A stretch of 16,156 nucleotides of DNA from an uncultured Oscillospiraceae bacterium (lineage in GTDB: Bacteria > Bacillota > Clostridia > UBA1381), in the NCBI GenBank assembly GCA_945876665.1, contig CAMCPC010000005.1, positions 1 to 16,156 of the forward strand, given 5' to 3'. The notes below the pieces were generated by a model, which ran no database searches, was not told the origin of the DNA, and was given only the letters and a program-made list of their open reading frames with translations. A program made the translations under genes and the position numbers. Below are positions 6,863 through 14,304 of this stretch, one piece after another (the first letter of the stretch is position 1; every line of letters begins with the position of its first letter).

Positions 6863-9037
6863 TCACTTTACAATCTTCATAACCGCATCTCCGGCATTTA
6901 CATCACCCCGTGCTATAATCTCCACAGAGTGAAATTCATCACTGTTGCATACTACTATAGGAGTAGTAACCTTATAGCCGCTCTTTTTAATCGCACTTAA
7001 ATCAAAGGTCATAAGCAAATCACCCTTTTTGATTTTAGCGCCCTCCTCAACCTTTACATCAAAACCTCTGCCGCCTAATTTAACCGTATCAAGTCCCACA
7101 TGAATCAGAATATTCGCGTCATCATCGGCAACTATCCCGACTGCGTGCTTGGTTTCGGTTATATTATCTATTACGCCGTCCACAGGTGAAAACACCTTGC
7201 CCTCCTTCGGCTCAACGGCAAATCCCTTTCCGAGCATACCTGAGGAGAATACCTCGTCCTTAACGTCCTCAAGACCTATAACCTTTCCCTTAACAGGCGC
7301 GCTTATTTCCATAACAGTACCGTCACCGACAGGCGCAGTTGACTGGTCAGTCTTAATATCATTGTCAACAACTGTATCATAACTACTCAAATCGTCACTT
7401 GCATTGCTCTCCATAAAATCCTCCAGATTGGATTTTATAACAGTAACTCTCGGACCGTATATAACCTGAACACCGTTACCCTTTCGAATAACTCCCGCAG
7501 CACCGCTTTCCTTGAGCAGACTCTCATCTACCTTTCCGCCATCATTAACAGTTATTCTCAGTCTTGTCGCACAGCAGTCCACATCGGAAACATTATCCTT
7601 GCCGCCAAGTCCCTTGAGGATAAGCGCTGACACTCTGTCATCACTGTTCCCGCTGTCTTTTCGCGCATTCACATCGGCTCTGGTATAAAGCTTCGTTTCC
7701 TCGTTGTCCGCCTCACGTCCGGGCGTTTTGAAATTGAACTTTTTAATAAGGAACGTGAATACTCCCCAGTATACAAAAAAGTACACAATTCCCACAATCA
7801 CAATATAAATCCAGTTTGTTTTTGCGTTGCCCTGCAAAATTCCGAACAGGCTCATATCTATAAGACCGCCCGAGAATGTCATTCCGACTCCTACATTAAA
7901 GATGTGCATAAGCATAAACGACAATCCTGCCAGCACACAATGCACCGCGTACAAAACGGGCGCAACAAACAGGAATGTAAATTCAAGTGGCTCTGTAATA
8001 CCCGTCAGTATGGCAGTAACCGCCGCAGAAAGCAGCAGTCCTCCGACTGCCTTTTTCTTTTCATTTCTTGCGCACTTGTAAATCGCAAGCGCCGCTCCCG
8101 GCAGACCGAACATCATGAACGGGAACTTACCTGCCATAAACCGCGTTGCGCTGACCGAGAACTGTGTTGTGTTCGGGTCGGCAAGCTGCGCAAAGAAAAT
8201 GTTCTGCGCGCCGTTTATAAGCTGACCGTTTATCTCCATTGAGCCGCCCACATTCGTCTGCCAAAACGGCATATAGAATACGTGATGCAGTCCGAACGGA
8301 ATGAGCGCTCTTTCAATTACACCGTAAATCAGCGTGCCTATATAGCCTGTATTCTGTACAAGGTTTCCAAGCAGTGAAATAGCCATTTGTATATAGGGCC
8401 ATACAAAATACATCACTATTCCAACAAGCAAAAACACAACTGCTGAAATAATCGGCACAAAGCGCGTGCCTCCGAAGAAAGACAATACCTGCGGAAGCTG
8501 TATCCTGTAAAACCTGTTATGCAGCGCCGCTGTCCCCAGTCCCACGATAATACCGCCGAACACTCCCATGTTCAGCGAATAAATACCGAGAACATTTGCC
8601 GTTGCGCCGCTCAGATTAAGGTTTCTTTCAAGGTCGGCACATGCCTGTACCATTGAATTAACACTCATATCACCGCTGCCGTAATTTACGGCTATAAGCG
8701 CGCTGATAGCCGTGTGCATGATAAAGAACGCAATAACGCTTGAGAGCGCCGCAACCTCCTTTTCACGCTTTGCCATGCCGATAGCAACACCTATCGCAAA
8801 AAGCAGCGGCAGATTACTGAACACCACATTACCCGCCGCGCTCATGACGGACAGTATTCCGTGAATAATCGTGCCGGGACCCATAATTCCGTACAATCCG
8901 TAAGCACGAAGCATTGTTTCATTTGTAAACGAGCTTCCTATTCCCAGAAACAGTCCCGCAATCGGCAGAATCGCAATAGGAAGCATAAACGACCGTCCCA
9001 CTCTTTGCAGGACTTCAAATACCTTGTTATCTTTCAA
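6863..9037 (-). CDS. ptsG: PTS glucose-type permease, fused IIC-IIB-IIA
   Basis: 724-residue sugar transporter that phosphorylates its substrate on entry using phosphate from HPr. The membrane IIC domain (about 1-435) contains LIPFGLHHVFYMPFWQ and GITEPLEF (346-353), both typical of the glucose/N-acetylglucosamine/maltose class. The IIB domain (about 465-545) has the phospho-cysteine motif VDCCATRLR, active Cys489 preceded by an unusual second cysteine. The IIA domain (about 578-724) keeps both histidines, in KHAVGI (His631) and ILIHVGLDTVKLGG (His646). Start is TTG 9035-9037: GGGAGAGGGG lies 5 bases upstream, and MKDNKVFEVLQR is the normal family N-terminus. The frame extends 7 codons to another TTG, but that would cover the ribosome-binding site. 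Substrate (glucose versus a related hexose) is not certain. Confidence 0.93.
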   Translation of the reverse strand: MKDNKVFEVLQRVGRSFMLPIAILPIAGLFLGIGSSFTNETMLRAYGLYGIMGPGTIIHGILSVMSAAGNVVFSNLPLLFAIGVAIGMAKREKEVAALSSVIAFFIMHTAISALIAVNYGSGDMSVNSMVQACADLERNLNLSGATANVLGIYSLNMGVFGGIIVGLGTAALHNRFYRIQLPQVLSFFGGTRFVPIISAVVFLLVGIVMYFVWPYIQMAISLLGNLVQNTGYIGTLIYGVIERALIPFGLHHVFYMPFWQTNVGGSMEINGQLINGAQNIFFAQLADPNTTQFSVSATRFMAGKFPFMMFGLPGAALAIYKCARNEKKKAVGGLLLSAAVTAILTGITEPLEFTFLFVAPVLYAVHCVLAGLSFMLMHIFNVGVGMTFSGGLIDMSLFGILQGNAKTNWIYIVIVGIVYFFVYWGVFTFLIKKFNFKTPGREADNEETKLYTRADVNARKDSGNSDDRVSALILKGLGGKDNVSDVDCCATRLRITVNDGGKVDESLLKESGAAGVIRKGNGVQVIYGPRVTVIKSNLEDFMESNASDDLSSYDTVVDNDIKTDQSTAPVGDGTVMEISAPVKGKVIGLEDVKDEVFSSGMLGKGFAVEPKEGKVFSPVDGVIDNITETKHAVGIVADDDANILIHVGLDTVKLGGRGFDVKVEEGAKIKKGDLLMTFDLSAIKKSGYKVTTPIVVCNSDEFHSVEIIARGDVNAGDAVMKIVK

Positions 9038-9042
9038 AGTTT

Positions 9043-9052
9043 CCCCTCTCCC
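9043..9052 (-). promoter_or_regulatory. Ribosome-binding site that fixes a TTG start for ptsG
   Basis: GGGAGAGGGG is followed after 5 bases (AAACT) by TTG at 9035-9037. The only nearby ATG (9052-9054) is out of frame, so the gene must use TTG. Confidence 0.75.
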
Positions 9053-9074
9053 ATTCAATAAAATATATTGTTAG

Positions 9075-9104
9075 TTTATACCGATTTGATATATTTATGC
9101 ACAA
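9075..9104 (-). promoter_or_regulatory. Possible ptsG promoter
   Basis: TATAAA (9075-9080) preceded by an 18-base spacer and the weak -35 TTGTGC (9099-9104). It sits right beside the murC terminator. The leader would be only about 30 bases, too short for a BglG/GlcT-type antiterminator hairpin. Confidence 0.45.
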
Positions 9105-9105
9105 C

Positions 9106-9132
9106 AAAAAAACTGCCGCATAAATGCGGCAG
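9106..9132 (-). terminator. Intrinsic terminator of murC
   Basis: 8-bp stem CTGCCGCA / TGCGGCAG with loop TTTA, followed on the minus strand by seven T. It lies 12 bases past the murC stop codon and separates murC from ptsG. Confidence 0.93.
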
Positions 9133-9143
9133 CCAAAATTTCA

Positions 9144-10535
9144 CTATTCTATTATCAGGTCATTGATTTTCACAACATCACCTGCGCCCATTGTAAACAC
9201 AATGTCGCCTTCCTTTACATTCTTTTTCAGAAAATCGGCTATGTCATTGAAATCATCAATATAATTTACGCTTATTCCACGCTTCTTTATATCCTCTGCA
9301 AGATTTTCGGGCTTGGTGACACCGTCAGACTTTTCACGCGCGGCATAAATATGAGTTAAAATCAATTCGTCCGCAGCATCAAATGCCTCGGTAAATTCCT
9401 TCCATAAGGTACGCGTTCTTGAATACGTATGCGGCTGAAAAACACACCATATTTTATTATGCGGGAACTTCTGTGCAGCATGGAGCGTGGCTTTTATCTC
9501 CGTCGGGTGGTGCGCGTAATCATCAATAACAACAGCGCCGTTTAAAAATCCCTTTTTCTCAAAACGTCTGTGAGTTCCCTTAAAGGTTTCTATTCCCTTG
9601 GCAGCAGTTTCTCCGTCCACACCCGAAAGCTCACACACCGCAACAGTGGCAAGCGCATTCAGTATATTATGCTCGCCCGGAACATTCAGCTTAAGAGTGC
9701 AAACCCTTTTTCCGTTCTTCATCACGTCAAAGCTCGGGAAGCCGGCATGATAAACGATATTTTCGGGATAATAGTCAAACTTATCCTCCAAACCGTAGGT
9801 AATGATTTTAAGGTCATCAGCACCCTCAAGCGCCTTCTGAATATTTTTGTCACCGCCCATTGCGACAACATATCCCACATCTTTTGTAAGGTATGCGAAC
9901 TGTCTGAAGCTTTCTATAATCTCATCTATTCCAGAAAAGAAATCAAGATGATCCGCTTCAACATTCGTGATAAGTGCGATTGTCGGATAAAATTTAAGAA
10001 AACTGTTTGTATATTCGCACGCCTCCGTAACAAAGTAATCCGAAGCGCCCGTTCTGATATTGCCGCCGATAAGATCCAGCTCGCCGCCGACACTTATTGT
10101 CGGGTCAAGATTTGCGCCGATAAGCGCATGCGCAAGCATGGATGTTGTAGTGGTTTTTCCGTGAGTGCCGCTTACACCTACGGCATGCTTGTAATTTTTC
10201 ATTATAGCGCCTAAGAATTCCGCGCGGTCTATAAGGCGCACGCCCTTTGCCTTTGCGGCGATAATTTCGGGGTTATCCGACTTTGCGGCAGCTGTGTATA
10301 CAACAAGCGACGCGTTGTTTATTCCCTCCGTATTAACCGCGTCATGACCGTATACAATATCTGCGCCCATTTTTTCAAGCTTTTCCGTTATGTCGCTCCT
10401 GTTCCAGTCGGAGCCTGTTACCTTATACCCATCTTTCAGCACTATCTGCGCCAGTCCGCTCATGCTTATGCCGCCGATACCTATAAAATGTATACCTGAA
10501 TTTTTCTCAATATCAGACATTACAAACCTATCCAT
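9144..10535 (-). CDS. murC: UDP-N-acetylmuramate--L-alanine ligase
   Basis: 463-residue cytoplasmic ligase that adds L-alanine to UDP-MurNAc using ATP, the first peptide step of peptidoglycan synthesis. Residues 16-28 (HFIGIGGISMSGL) form the UDP-sugar-binding Rossmann motif; GTHGKTT (123-129) is the Mur-ligase ATP loop; EACEYTNSFL, TNVEADHLDFF, DDYAHHPTEI and FQPHTYSRT complete the family pattern. The length is normal. Start is ATG 10533-10535, with ATGAGGAG as its ribosome-binding site; an ATG five codons earlier overlaps that site. Monocistronic: own promoter and terminator, divergent from spoVG, not in a dcw cluster here. Confidence 0.97.
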   Translation of the reverse strand: MDRFVMSDIEKNSGIHFIGIGGISMSGLAQIVLKDGYKVTGSDWNRSDITEKLEKMGADIVYGHDAVNTEGINNASLVVYTAAAKSDNPEIIAAKAKGVRLIDRAEFLGAIMKNYKHAVGVSGTHGKTTTTSMLAHALIGANLDPTISVGGELDLIGGNIRTGASDYFVTEACEYTNSFLKFYPTIALITNVEADHLDFFSGIDEIIESFRQFAYLTKDVGYVVAMGGDKNIQKALEGADDLKIITYGLEDKFDYYPENIVYHAGFPSFDVMKNGKRVCTLKLNVPGEHNILNALATVAVCELSGVDGETAAKGIETFKGTHRRFEKKGFLNGAVVIDDYAHHPTEIKATLHAAQKFPHNKIWCVFQPHTYSRTRTLWKEFTEAFDAADELILTHIYAAREKSDGVTKPENLAEDIKKRGISVNYIDDFNDIADFLKKNVKEGDIVFTMGAGDVVKINDLIIE

Positions 10536-10568
10536 CTTTTTTCTCCTCATAAACTTAGTCTAAATATT

Positions 10569-10597
10569 ATTATATACCTTAAAGCGCAAATTGAAAA
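10569..10597 (-). promoter_or_regulatory. Probable murC promoter
   Basis: Perfect -10 TATAAT (10569-10574), 17-base spacer, weak -35 TTTTCA (10592-10597). The weak -35 could mean an activator or basal expression. Confidence 0.55.
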
Positions 10598-10608
10598 CCC
10601 CTTTTTTG

Positions 10609-10625
10609 CAAATTTTAGAAATTTG
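10609..10625. promoter_or_regulatory. Palindrome between murC and spoVG promoters
   Basis: CAAATTT-TAG-AAATTTG is a perfect 7-bp inverted repeat with a 3-base centre. It begins 11 bases upstream of the murC -35 box and lies 55 bases upstream of the spoVG -35 box. The symmetry and position fit a dimeric-regulator operator, but AT-rich sequence makes chance palindromes common. Confidence 0.3.
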
Positions 10626-10680
10626 GAATAAAGTATTACAAATTTTCAGCCATTTATTCGACAAAATCTGTGCAAAATAC

Positions 10681-10709
10681 TTGACAAATTACAAGAATTA
10701 CTATATTAT
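10681..10709 (+). promoter_or_regulatory. Sigma-A promoter of spoVG
   Basis: Perfect TTGACA (10681-10686), 17-base spacer and TATTAT (10704-10709). Start expected near 10716. In Bacillus subtilis spoVG is read by sigma-H; the AGGA/GAAT sigma-H pattern is not evident here. Confidence 0.85.
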
Positions 10710-10726
10710 ATTATTGATAATAATAT
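10708..10726. promoter_or_regulatory. Palindrome over the spoVG transcription start
   Basis: ATATTATT-GAT-AATAATAT is a perfect 8-bp inverted repeat that overlaps the end of the -10 box and the expected start point. A protein bound here would block RNA polymerase, so a repressor operator is plausible. In B. subtilis AbrB represses spoVG through AT-rich DNA; that the same holds here is only an analogy. Confidence 0.35.
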
Positions 10727-10750
10727 TTTGTCGAAGGGTGGTGAAAACAT

Positions 10751-11029
10751 ATGGAGATTACAGACATCAGAATAAAAAAGGTTGCAGGCGACAGTAAAAT
10801 GAAGGCAGTAGCATCTGTTACATTCGACAACGCATTTGCTGTACATGACGTAAAAGTTATCGAAGGACCGGAAAAATTATTTGTTGCTATGCCAAGCAGA
10901 AGAACTCCGGACGGCGAATACAGAGATATTGCTCATCCTATAAACAGCGAAATGAGAAACATACTTGAAAGTAAGGTTCTTTCTGCATATGAAGCTATTG
11001 AGGACGAAGCACCGGCGGATGCCGAATAA
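10751..11029 (+). CDS. spoVG: Septation/RNA-binding regulator SpoVG
   Basis: 92-residue SpoVG. The match to the family runs through the whole protein: MEITDIRI start, [46 protein letters not shown] and the short acidic tail. SpoVG affects asymmetric septation and spore cortex in Bacillus and is a nucleic-acid-binding regulator in several other bacteria. A GGTGGTG-type ribosome-binding site lies 7 bases before the ATG. Single-gene transcript with its own strong promoter and terminator, back to back with murC, another cell-envelope gene. Confidence 0.96.
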   Translation: MEITDIRIKKVAGDSKMKAVASVTFDNAFAVHDVKVIEGPEKLFVAMPSRRTPDGEYRDIAHPINSEMRNILESKVLSAYEAIEDEAPADAE

Positions 11030-11056
11030 TTTTGCATTATAATATATACATAAGTC

Positions 11057-11085
11057 AAAAAAGATTGCCGATGGCAATCTTTTTT
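11057..11085. terminator. Bidirectional intrinsic terminator between spoVG and the second SLH gene
   Basis: 13-bp perfect stem AAAAAAGATTGCC / GGCAATCTTTTTT with loop GAT. Poly-A and poly-T arms give a U-tract on either strand, ending spoVG and the long lysS-to-SLH transcript. Confidence 0.92.
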
Positions 11086-11093
11086 AATTTATC

Positions 11094-12137
11094 TTATTGT
11101 ATCAAATTATACAGCCTGATAACCGTGGCAACAGCCTGTTCAACGGTATAATTTCCCTGCGGAGCAAATTCTGTTTCCGAGATACCTGTCATAATGCCGT
11201 ATTCATTTGCCCATGTCACGTAAAACCGCGCCCATTCTGAAATGCTTGCGGCATCCTCATATGTAAGGTGCGTTTCTGTTCCTACCCATATATATCTTTC
11301 AGCGACCTTGCAGAGAAGCGTTGCCGCCTCCTCACGCGTTATAGTTCCGTAAGGGTCAAAATGTGTTTCATCCCTGCCGTTTACGATACCCAGCGCATAC
11401 AGAATGTTTACGGAATTATCAACGCCGTTACAATCCTCAAAATAATTCTTCAGATATGCTCCGCCGTTATCAAACATATACGCATCAAGTGATGAATAGT
11501 TATCATTTACGGCAATCAGATTTCCGAGAAGAACACAAAACTGCTCGCGCGTTATATTTTCCGAGTATATATTCGTAAAATCATACGGGAGCAGACTCTT
11601 TGAAGCCGCCTCCCTTGCAAATGACTGTGCCCACGGCGAAGGCGGAAGCTTCAGAAAATTATTTCCCGTTTCGCGGTGGATTTCCTCACCGCTTGCCTTT
11701 TTGTCAGAATCCTTATACTTGCTGTCAAGATACAGAAGCTGTTCTGTATCCTTGTCGCTGAGCTTATAGCAGATATAATTTTCACTGCCGTAAAGACCAA
11801 TCTGTATACCCGAATTCAGATAATAGCTCTTTACGTTCTCTCCCGCATATACGTTCACCGCAATACCGCGGAATGGCGTCGGATTGACTGTTCTGTATAC
11901 CGTCATGCCCTGAGCGGTATTATAGAATTCACGTATTTTGCTCTGTTCAAGCTCAATATATCTGCCGTCTGAAACGTCTGAAACAGTTATACGCGTTATT
12001 TCACCCGCATCAAAAATTCCCATTGCGTCGGCAAGGGTCATGCTCTCGGGCAGATTAACCACGTTATACGCGTGTGCCGTAAGCGAAAGCATAATAAACA
12101 TTGCCATCGGTAAAAGTACCTTTAAAAATCGTTTAAT
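11094..12137 (-). CDS. Secreted protein with three C-terminal SLH repeats; apparent ATT start
   Basis: 347 residues if started at ATT 12135-12137. Signal peptide 1-23 (MKRFLKVLLPMAMFIMLSL, cleavage after AHA). Residues about 24-160 form a domain I do not recognise; the rest holds three SLH repeats (motifs NITREQF, TITREEAATLL, and the weaker NYTVEQAVAT) for anchoring to wall polymer. GGAGGTGA at 12143-12150 puts ATT exactly 8 bases after GGAGG and yields a proper basic n-region. The GTG at 12144-12146 is inside that site; the next in-frame ATG (12105-12107) would lose the basic residues. A base error turning ATG into ATT is the main alternative. It follows pyrE by 15 bases, so it is coupled to it. 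Confidence 0.88.
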   Translation of the reverse strand: MKRFLKVLLPMAMFIMLSLTAHAYNVVNLPESMTLADAMGIFDAGEITRITVSDVSDGRYIELEQSKIREFYNTAQGMTVYRTVNPTPFRGIAVNVYAGENVKSYYLNSGIQIGLYGSENYICYKLSDKDTEQLLYLDSKYKDSDKKASGEEIHRETGNNFLKLPPSPWAQSFAREAASKSLLPYDFTNIYSENITREQFCVLLGNLIAVNDNYSSLDAYMFDNGGAYLKNYFEDCNGVDNSVNILYALGIVNGRDETHFDPYGTITREEAATLLCKVAERYIWVGTETHLTYEDAASISEWARFYVTWANEYGIMTGISETEFAPQGNYTVEQAVATVIRLYNLIQ

Positions 12138-12142
12138 GGTAA

Positions 12143-12150
12143 TCACCTCC
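12143..12150 (-). promoter_or_regulatory. Ribosome-binding site that points to an ATT start
   Basis: GGAGGTGA is a full anti-16S match lying between the pyrE stop codon and the second SLH gene. The spacing selects ATT at 12135-12137; no ATG or usable GTG/TTG is present at a normal distance. Confidence 0.75.
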
Positions 12151-12152
12151 GA

Positions 12153-12815
12153 TTAAAATACGCAGTATTTGCTCATGTACTCCTCCATTTTAGGAAGTAT
12201 TTCGCCGTATGAGCCGTCCTGCTTAAGATATTCGTAAATATCCTGAACAGTTATTATTGCGTGGATATTTATACCAAAGTCCTCCATGATTTCCATGATA
12301 GTTGTCTTTTCCGGATTCTGACCTACCTCGCAGCGGTTTACGGAAATAAACATATCCTTTACCTGCACGTCCGCCGCGTTCTTTAAAATCGGCATCGTTT
12401 CACGTACGGCTGTGCCTGCTGTGATAACGTCCTCGATTATGATAACTCTGTCGCCGTTTTGAGGCTTGTAGCCTACAAGCGAACCGCCCTCGCCGTGGTC
12501 TTTTTCTTCCTTTCTGTTGAAGAAATACGGCTTGTCTATTTCATACTCGTTATATAATGCCGCAGCGGCTGATGTTGCAAGAGGAATACCCTTGTATGCC
12601 GGACCGAACATACAGTCAAAATCCCCGCTGCAGTTTTCCTTTATAAGCGCGGCATAGAACTTGCCGAGCGTAGCAATCTGCTTTCCTGTTCTGAAATTAC
12701 CTGTGTTTACAAAATACGGTGTGTTTCTGCCGCTCTTTGTAACGAAATCCCCGAAACGAAGAACGTCAGACTCCATCATAAATTCGATAAATTCCTTTTT
12801 CTTTTCTGTAAGCAT
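12153..12815 (-). CDS. pyrE: Orotate phosphoribosyltransferase
   Basis: 220-residue cytoplasmic enzyme that joins orotate to PRPP to give OMP, the fifth step of de novo pyrimidine synthesis. The PRPP-binding signature RVIIIEDVITAGTA is at 123-136, the flexible catalytic loop RKEEKDHGEGG at 101-111, and the orotate-binding SGRNTPYFVNTGNF near 28-41. Normal length. AAGGAG lies 6 bases before ATG 12813-12815. It is not in a pyr operon here: it sits 44 bases after a sigma factor and 15 bases before an SLH gene, so expression is probably tied to the lysS transcript. No PyrR-type attenuator is visible. Confidence 0.96.
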   Translation of the reverse strand: MLTEKKKEFIEFMMESDVLRFGDFVTKSGRNTPYFVNTGNFRTGKQIATLGKFYAALIKENCSGDFDCMFGPAYKGIPLATSAAAALYNEYEIDKPYFFNRKEEKDHGEGGSLVGYKPQNGDRVIIIEDVITAGTAVRETMPILKNAADVQVKDMFISVNRCEVGQNPEKTTIMEIMEDFGINIHAIITVQDIYEYLKQDGSYGEILPKMEEYMSKYCVF

Positions 12816-12837
12816 TGTTTACTCCTTTCCTGTTCAA

Positions 12838-12860
12838 ATACCGTATGGGACACACGGCAT
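12838..12860 (-). promoter_or_regulatory. Weak hairpin between the sigma-factor gene and pyrE
   Basis: ATGCCGT / ACGGTAT pair over 7 bp (one G-T) around the 9-base loop GTGTCCCAT, starting at the sigma-factor stop codon. No T-run follows, so it is not a convincing terminator; it may be an mRNA processing or stability element, or chance. Confidence 0.25.
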
Positions 12861-13597
12861 TAATCCTTAAAATACATGGTTCTGAATTTTTTCAGTACCT
12901 TCTTTTCCATTCGCGAAATCTGCATCTGCGACGTACCCATTATTTCCGAAATTTCCTTCTGACTTTTTTCTTCATAATAGCGGTACTTCACAAATTCGCG
13001 CTCCTCATTCGTCAGATTTTTCATGCACGAGTCGACAAAGTCCTTATCCTCAATCATAAGATAGTTCTTATCATCAGTGCCCACAACATTGGCGAGCGTC
13101 ATTTCTCCGTCGGCATACGCCTCATATTCCAAGGACTTTATAAACGACGCATCCCCTATTTCATATATGCTCTCAAGCGTTTTTTCGGGGATATTGAGTA
13201 TTCTGGCGATTTCCTCCTGAGATATTTCATTCGACATACGGCGGATTTTTTCCGCCTTGTAAAACACCTCATAAAGCCTGCGCGGTATGCGGATAAAGTT
13301 TCCCTTATCGCGGAAATATTTGCGTATTTCGCCCATTACGGTAGGCGTTGCAAACGTGGCGAATTTGACACCCTTGTCGGGGTCAAACCGCTCCACCGCA
13401 TACAATATACCCAAGCATGCCACCTGATATATATCGTCATACTCCACGCCGCGGTTTACGAACTTGCGCGAAAGAATTTCGGCAATATATATGTACGAGG
13501 ACACGATTTCGTCACGAAGCTTTGTGTCCTTAGTTTCCCTGTAGCGCGAAAACATCTCGTATTCACTTGTTGCTATTTCGGGTTTGACTACTGCCAC
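12860..13597 (-). CDS. RNA polymerase sigma factor, SigB/SigF/SigG family
   Basis: 245-residue sigma-70-type factor. Region 2 (about 27-97) contains DDIYQVACLGILYAVERFDP and FATFATPTVMGEIRKYFRDK; region 3 (about 101-148) begins IRIPRRLYE; region 4 (about 189-238) has SQKEISEIMGTSQMQISRMEKKVL, the -35-recognition helix-turn-helix. FRDK...PRR is closer to stress-type SigB than to sporulation SigF/SigG (which have RDDG...VSRSLKE), as far as I can judge by eye. Start is GTG 13595-13597 because AAGGAGG (13604-13610) lies 6 bases upstream; an ATG seven codons earlier would place that site inside the gene. No rsbV/rsbW or spoIIAA/AB partner is adjacent; a one-pass membrane protein gene precedes it by 24 bases. 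Confidence 0.92.
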   Translation of the reverse strand: MAVVKPEIATSEYEMFSRYRETKDTKLRDEIVSSYIYIAEILSRKFVNRGVEYDDIYQVACLGILYAVERFDPDKGVKFATFATPTVMGEIRKYFRDKGNFIRIPRRLYEVFYKAEKIRRMSNEISQEEIARILNIPEKTLESIYEIGDASFIKSLEYEAYADGEMTLANVVGTDDKNYLMIEDKDFVDSCMKNLTNEEREFVKYRYYEEKSQKEISEIMGTSQMQISRMEKKVLKKFRTMYFKD

Positions 13598-13603
13598 TGT
13601 AAC

Positions 13604-13610
13604 CCTCCTT
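13604..13610 (-). promoter_or_regulatory. Ribosome-binding site that fixes a GTG start for the sigma factor
   Basis: Perfect AAGGAGG, 6 bases before GTG 13595-13597. It lies inside the longer open frame (residues AAGGAGG encode part of MRIRRVT), which therefore is not the real N-terminus. Confidence 0.8.
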
Positions 13611-13621
13611 ATCCGCATGAA

Positions 13622-14281
13622 TTACTTTACAAGCTCTTTTGCAATCCTTAAAGCGTCCTCATACGATTGTGTATTCTTTTCATCATTTTCATTGTTTACG
13701 CGTACCAAAAGGTACAAATCGTCACAATAAATTCCGTTTTCCTTAAGAAGCGCACTGTCCTTAAGACTTACGGCATAGCCCGTGCCGTCCTCACTGCGCA
13801 GAACCTCAGCGCTTGTGTCCGCGGCGTATTTGTTTACATTCTCAAATGTATCTGCAATGGACTTTCTCTGAATATAAAGCTTCGCTTCCACTTCGTCCAT
13901 GAGGTAAACAAATGTATAGTCATCCGTAAAAGTGAAATCCAGCTTTGTCTGTATGGCGTAATCGTATTCTTCATTGCCGGCTCCGTCAGAAAACATGAGC
14001 GGCTGGAAGAATATTGACTTTTTGCCGTTTCCGTCAATATCTTCAATATACTCTGACAGAAGATTTTGCATTTTTTCTATTTCCTCATCGGAATAATTCA
14101 TATGACCCGCATATATTACGTTCATGTCATACTTCGGACGGTTCGCGCACTGCACGATAGTCACAGCGGCAATCACCACAGCGGCAACAGTTATTATTAC
14201 ATGCCACTTGTAGTAATCCCAAAAATATCCCCACCATGCCTTTGTGAATTTTGGCGGCACAGTACCATATTTTTCTGCCAT
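13622..14281 (-). CDS. One-pass membrane protein of unknown function
   Basis: 219 residues, family not recognised. Residues 1-27 are cytoplasmic and rich in aromatic residues (FTKAWWGYFWDYYKWH), 28-46 form one membrane helix (VIITVAAVVIAAVTIVQ), and the remaining 170 or so residues would lie outside. The outer part has no cysteine pair, repeat, lipobox or catalytic motif I can name. AAAGGAGG lies 8 bases before ATG 14279-14281. The next gene, 24 bases downstream, is a SigB/F/G-type sigma factor, so the two are almost surely co-transcribed; a signalling role such as a membrane partner of the sigma factor is possible but not shown by any motif. The 27-residue inner part is much shorter than known transmembrane anti-sigma domains. 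Confidence 0.85.
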   Translation of the reverse strand: MAEKYGTVPPKFTKAWWGYFWDYYKWHVIITVAAVVIAAVTIVQCANRPKYDMNVIYAGHMNYSDEEIEKMQNLLSEYIEDIDGNGKKSIFFQPLMFSDGAGNEEYDYAIQTKLDFTFTDDYTFVYLMDEVEAKLYIQRKSIADTFENVNKYAADTSAEVLRSEDGTGYAVSLKDSALLKENGIYCDDLYLLVRVNNENDEKNTQSYEDALRIAKELVK

Positions 14282-14304
14282 AACAGATTCCTCCTTTGGA
14301 TAAA

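Noticed and set aside
9064..9090. Catabolite-responsive element (cre) near the ptsG promoter
   Set aside because: The closest site, around TCAAATCGGTATAA, misses several conserved positions of the cre consensus.
9570..10214. Plus-strand open frame of 214 codons opposite murC
   Set aside because: Antisense to conserved MurC motifs, no ribosome-binding site.
10660..10710. Sigma-H promoter for spoVG
   Set aside because: A GAAT motif is present, but no AGGA-type -35 lies at the right distance, whereas a near-perfect sigma-A promoter overlaps it.
12815..13651. Plus-strand open frame of 278 codons opposite the sigma factor
   Set aside because: The opposite strand encodes a sigma factor with all regions intact; this frame is its shadow and has no recognisable domain.
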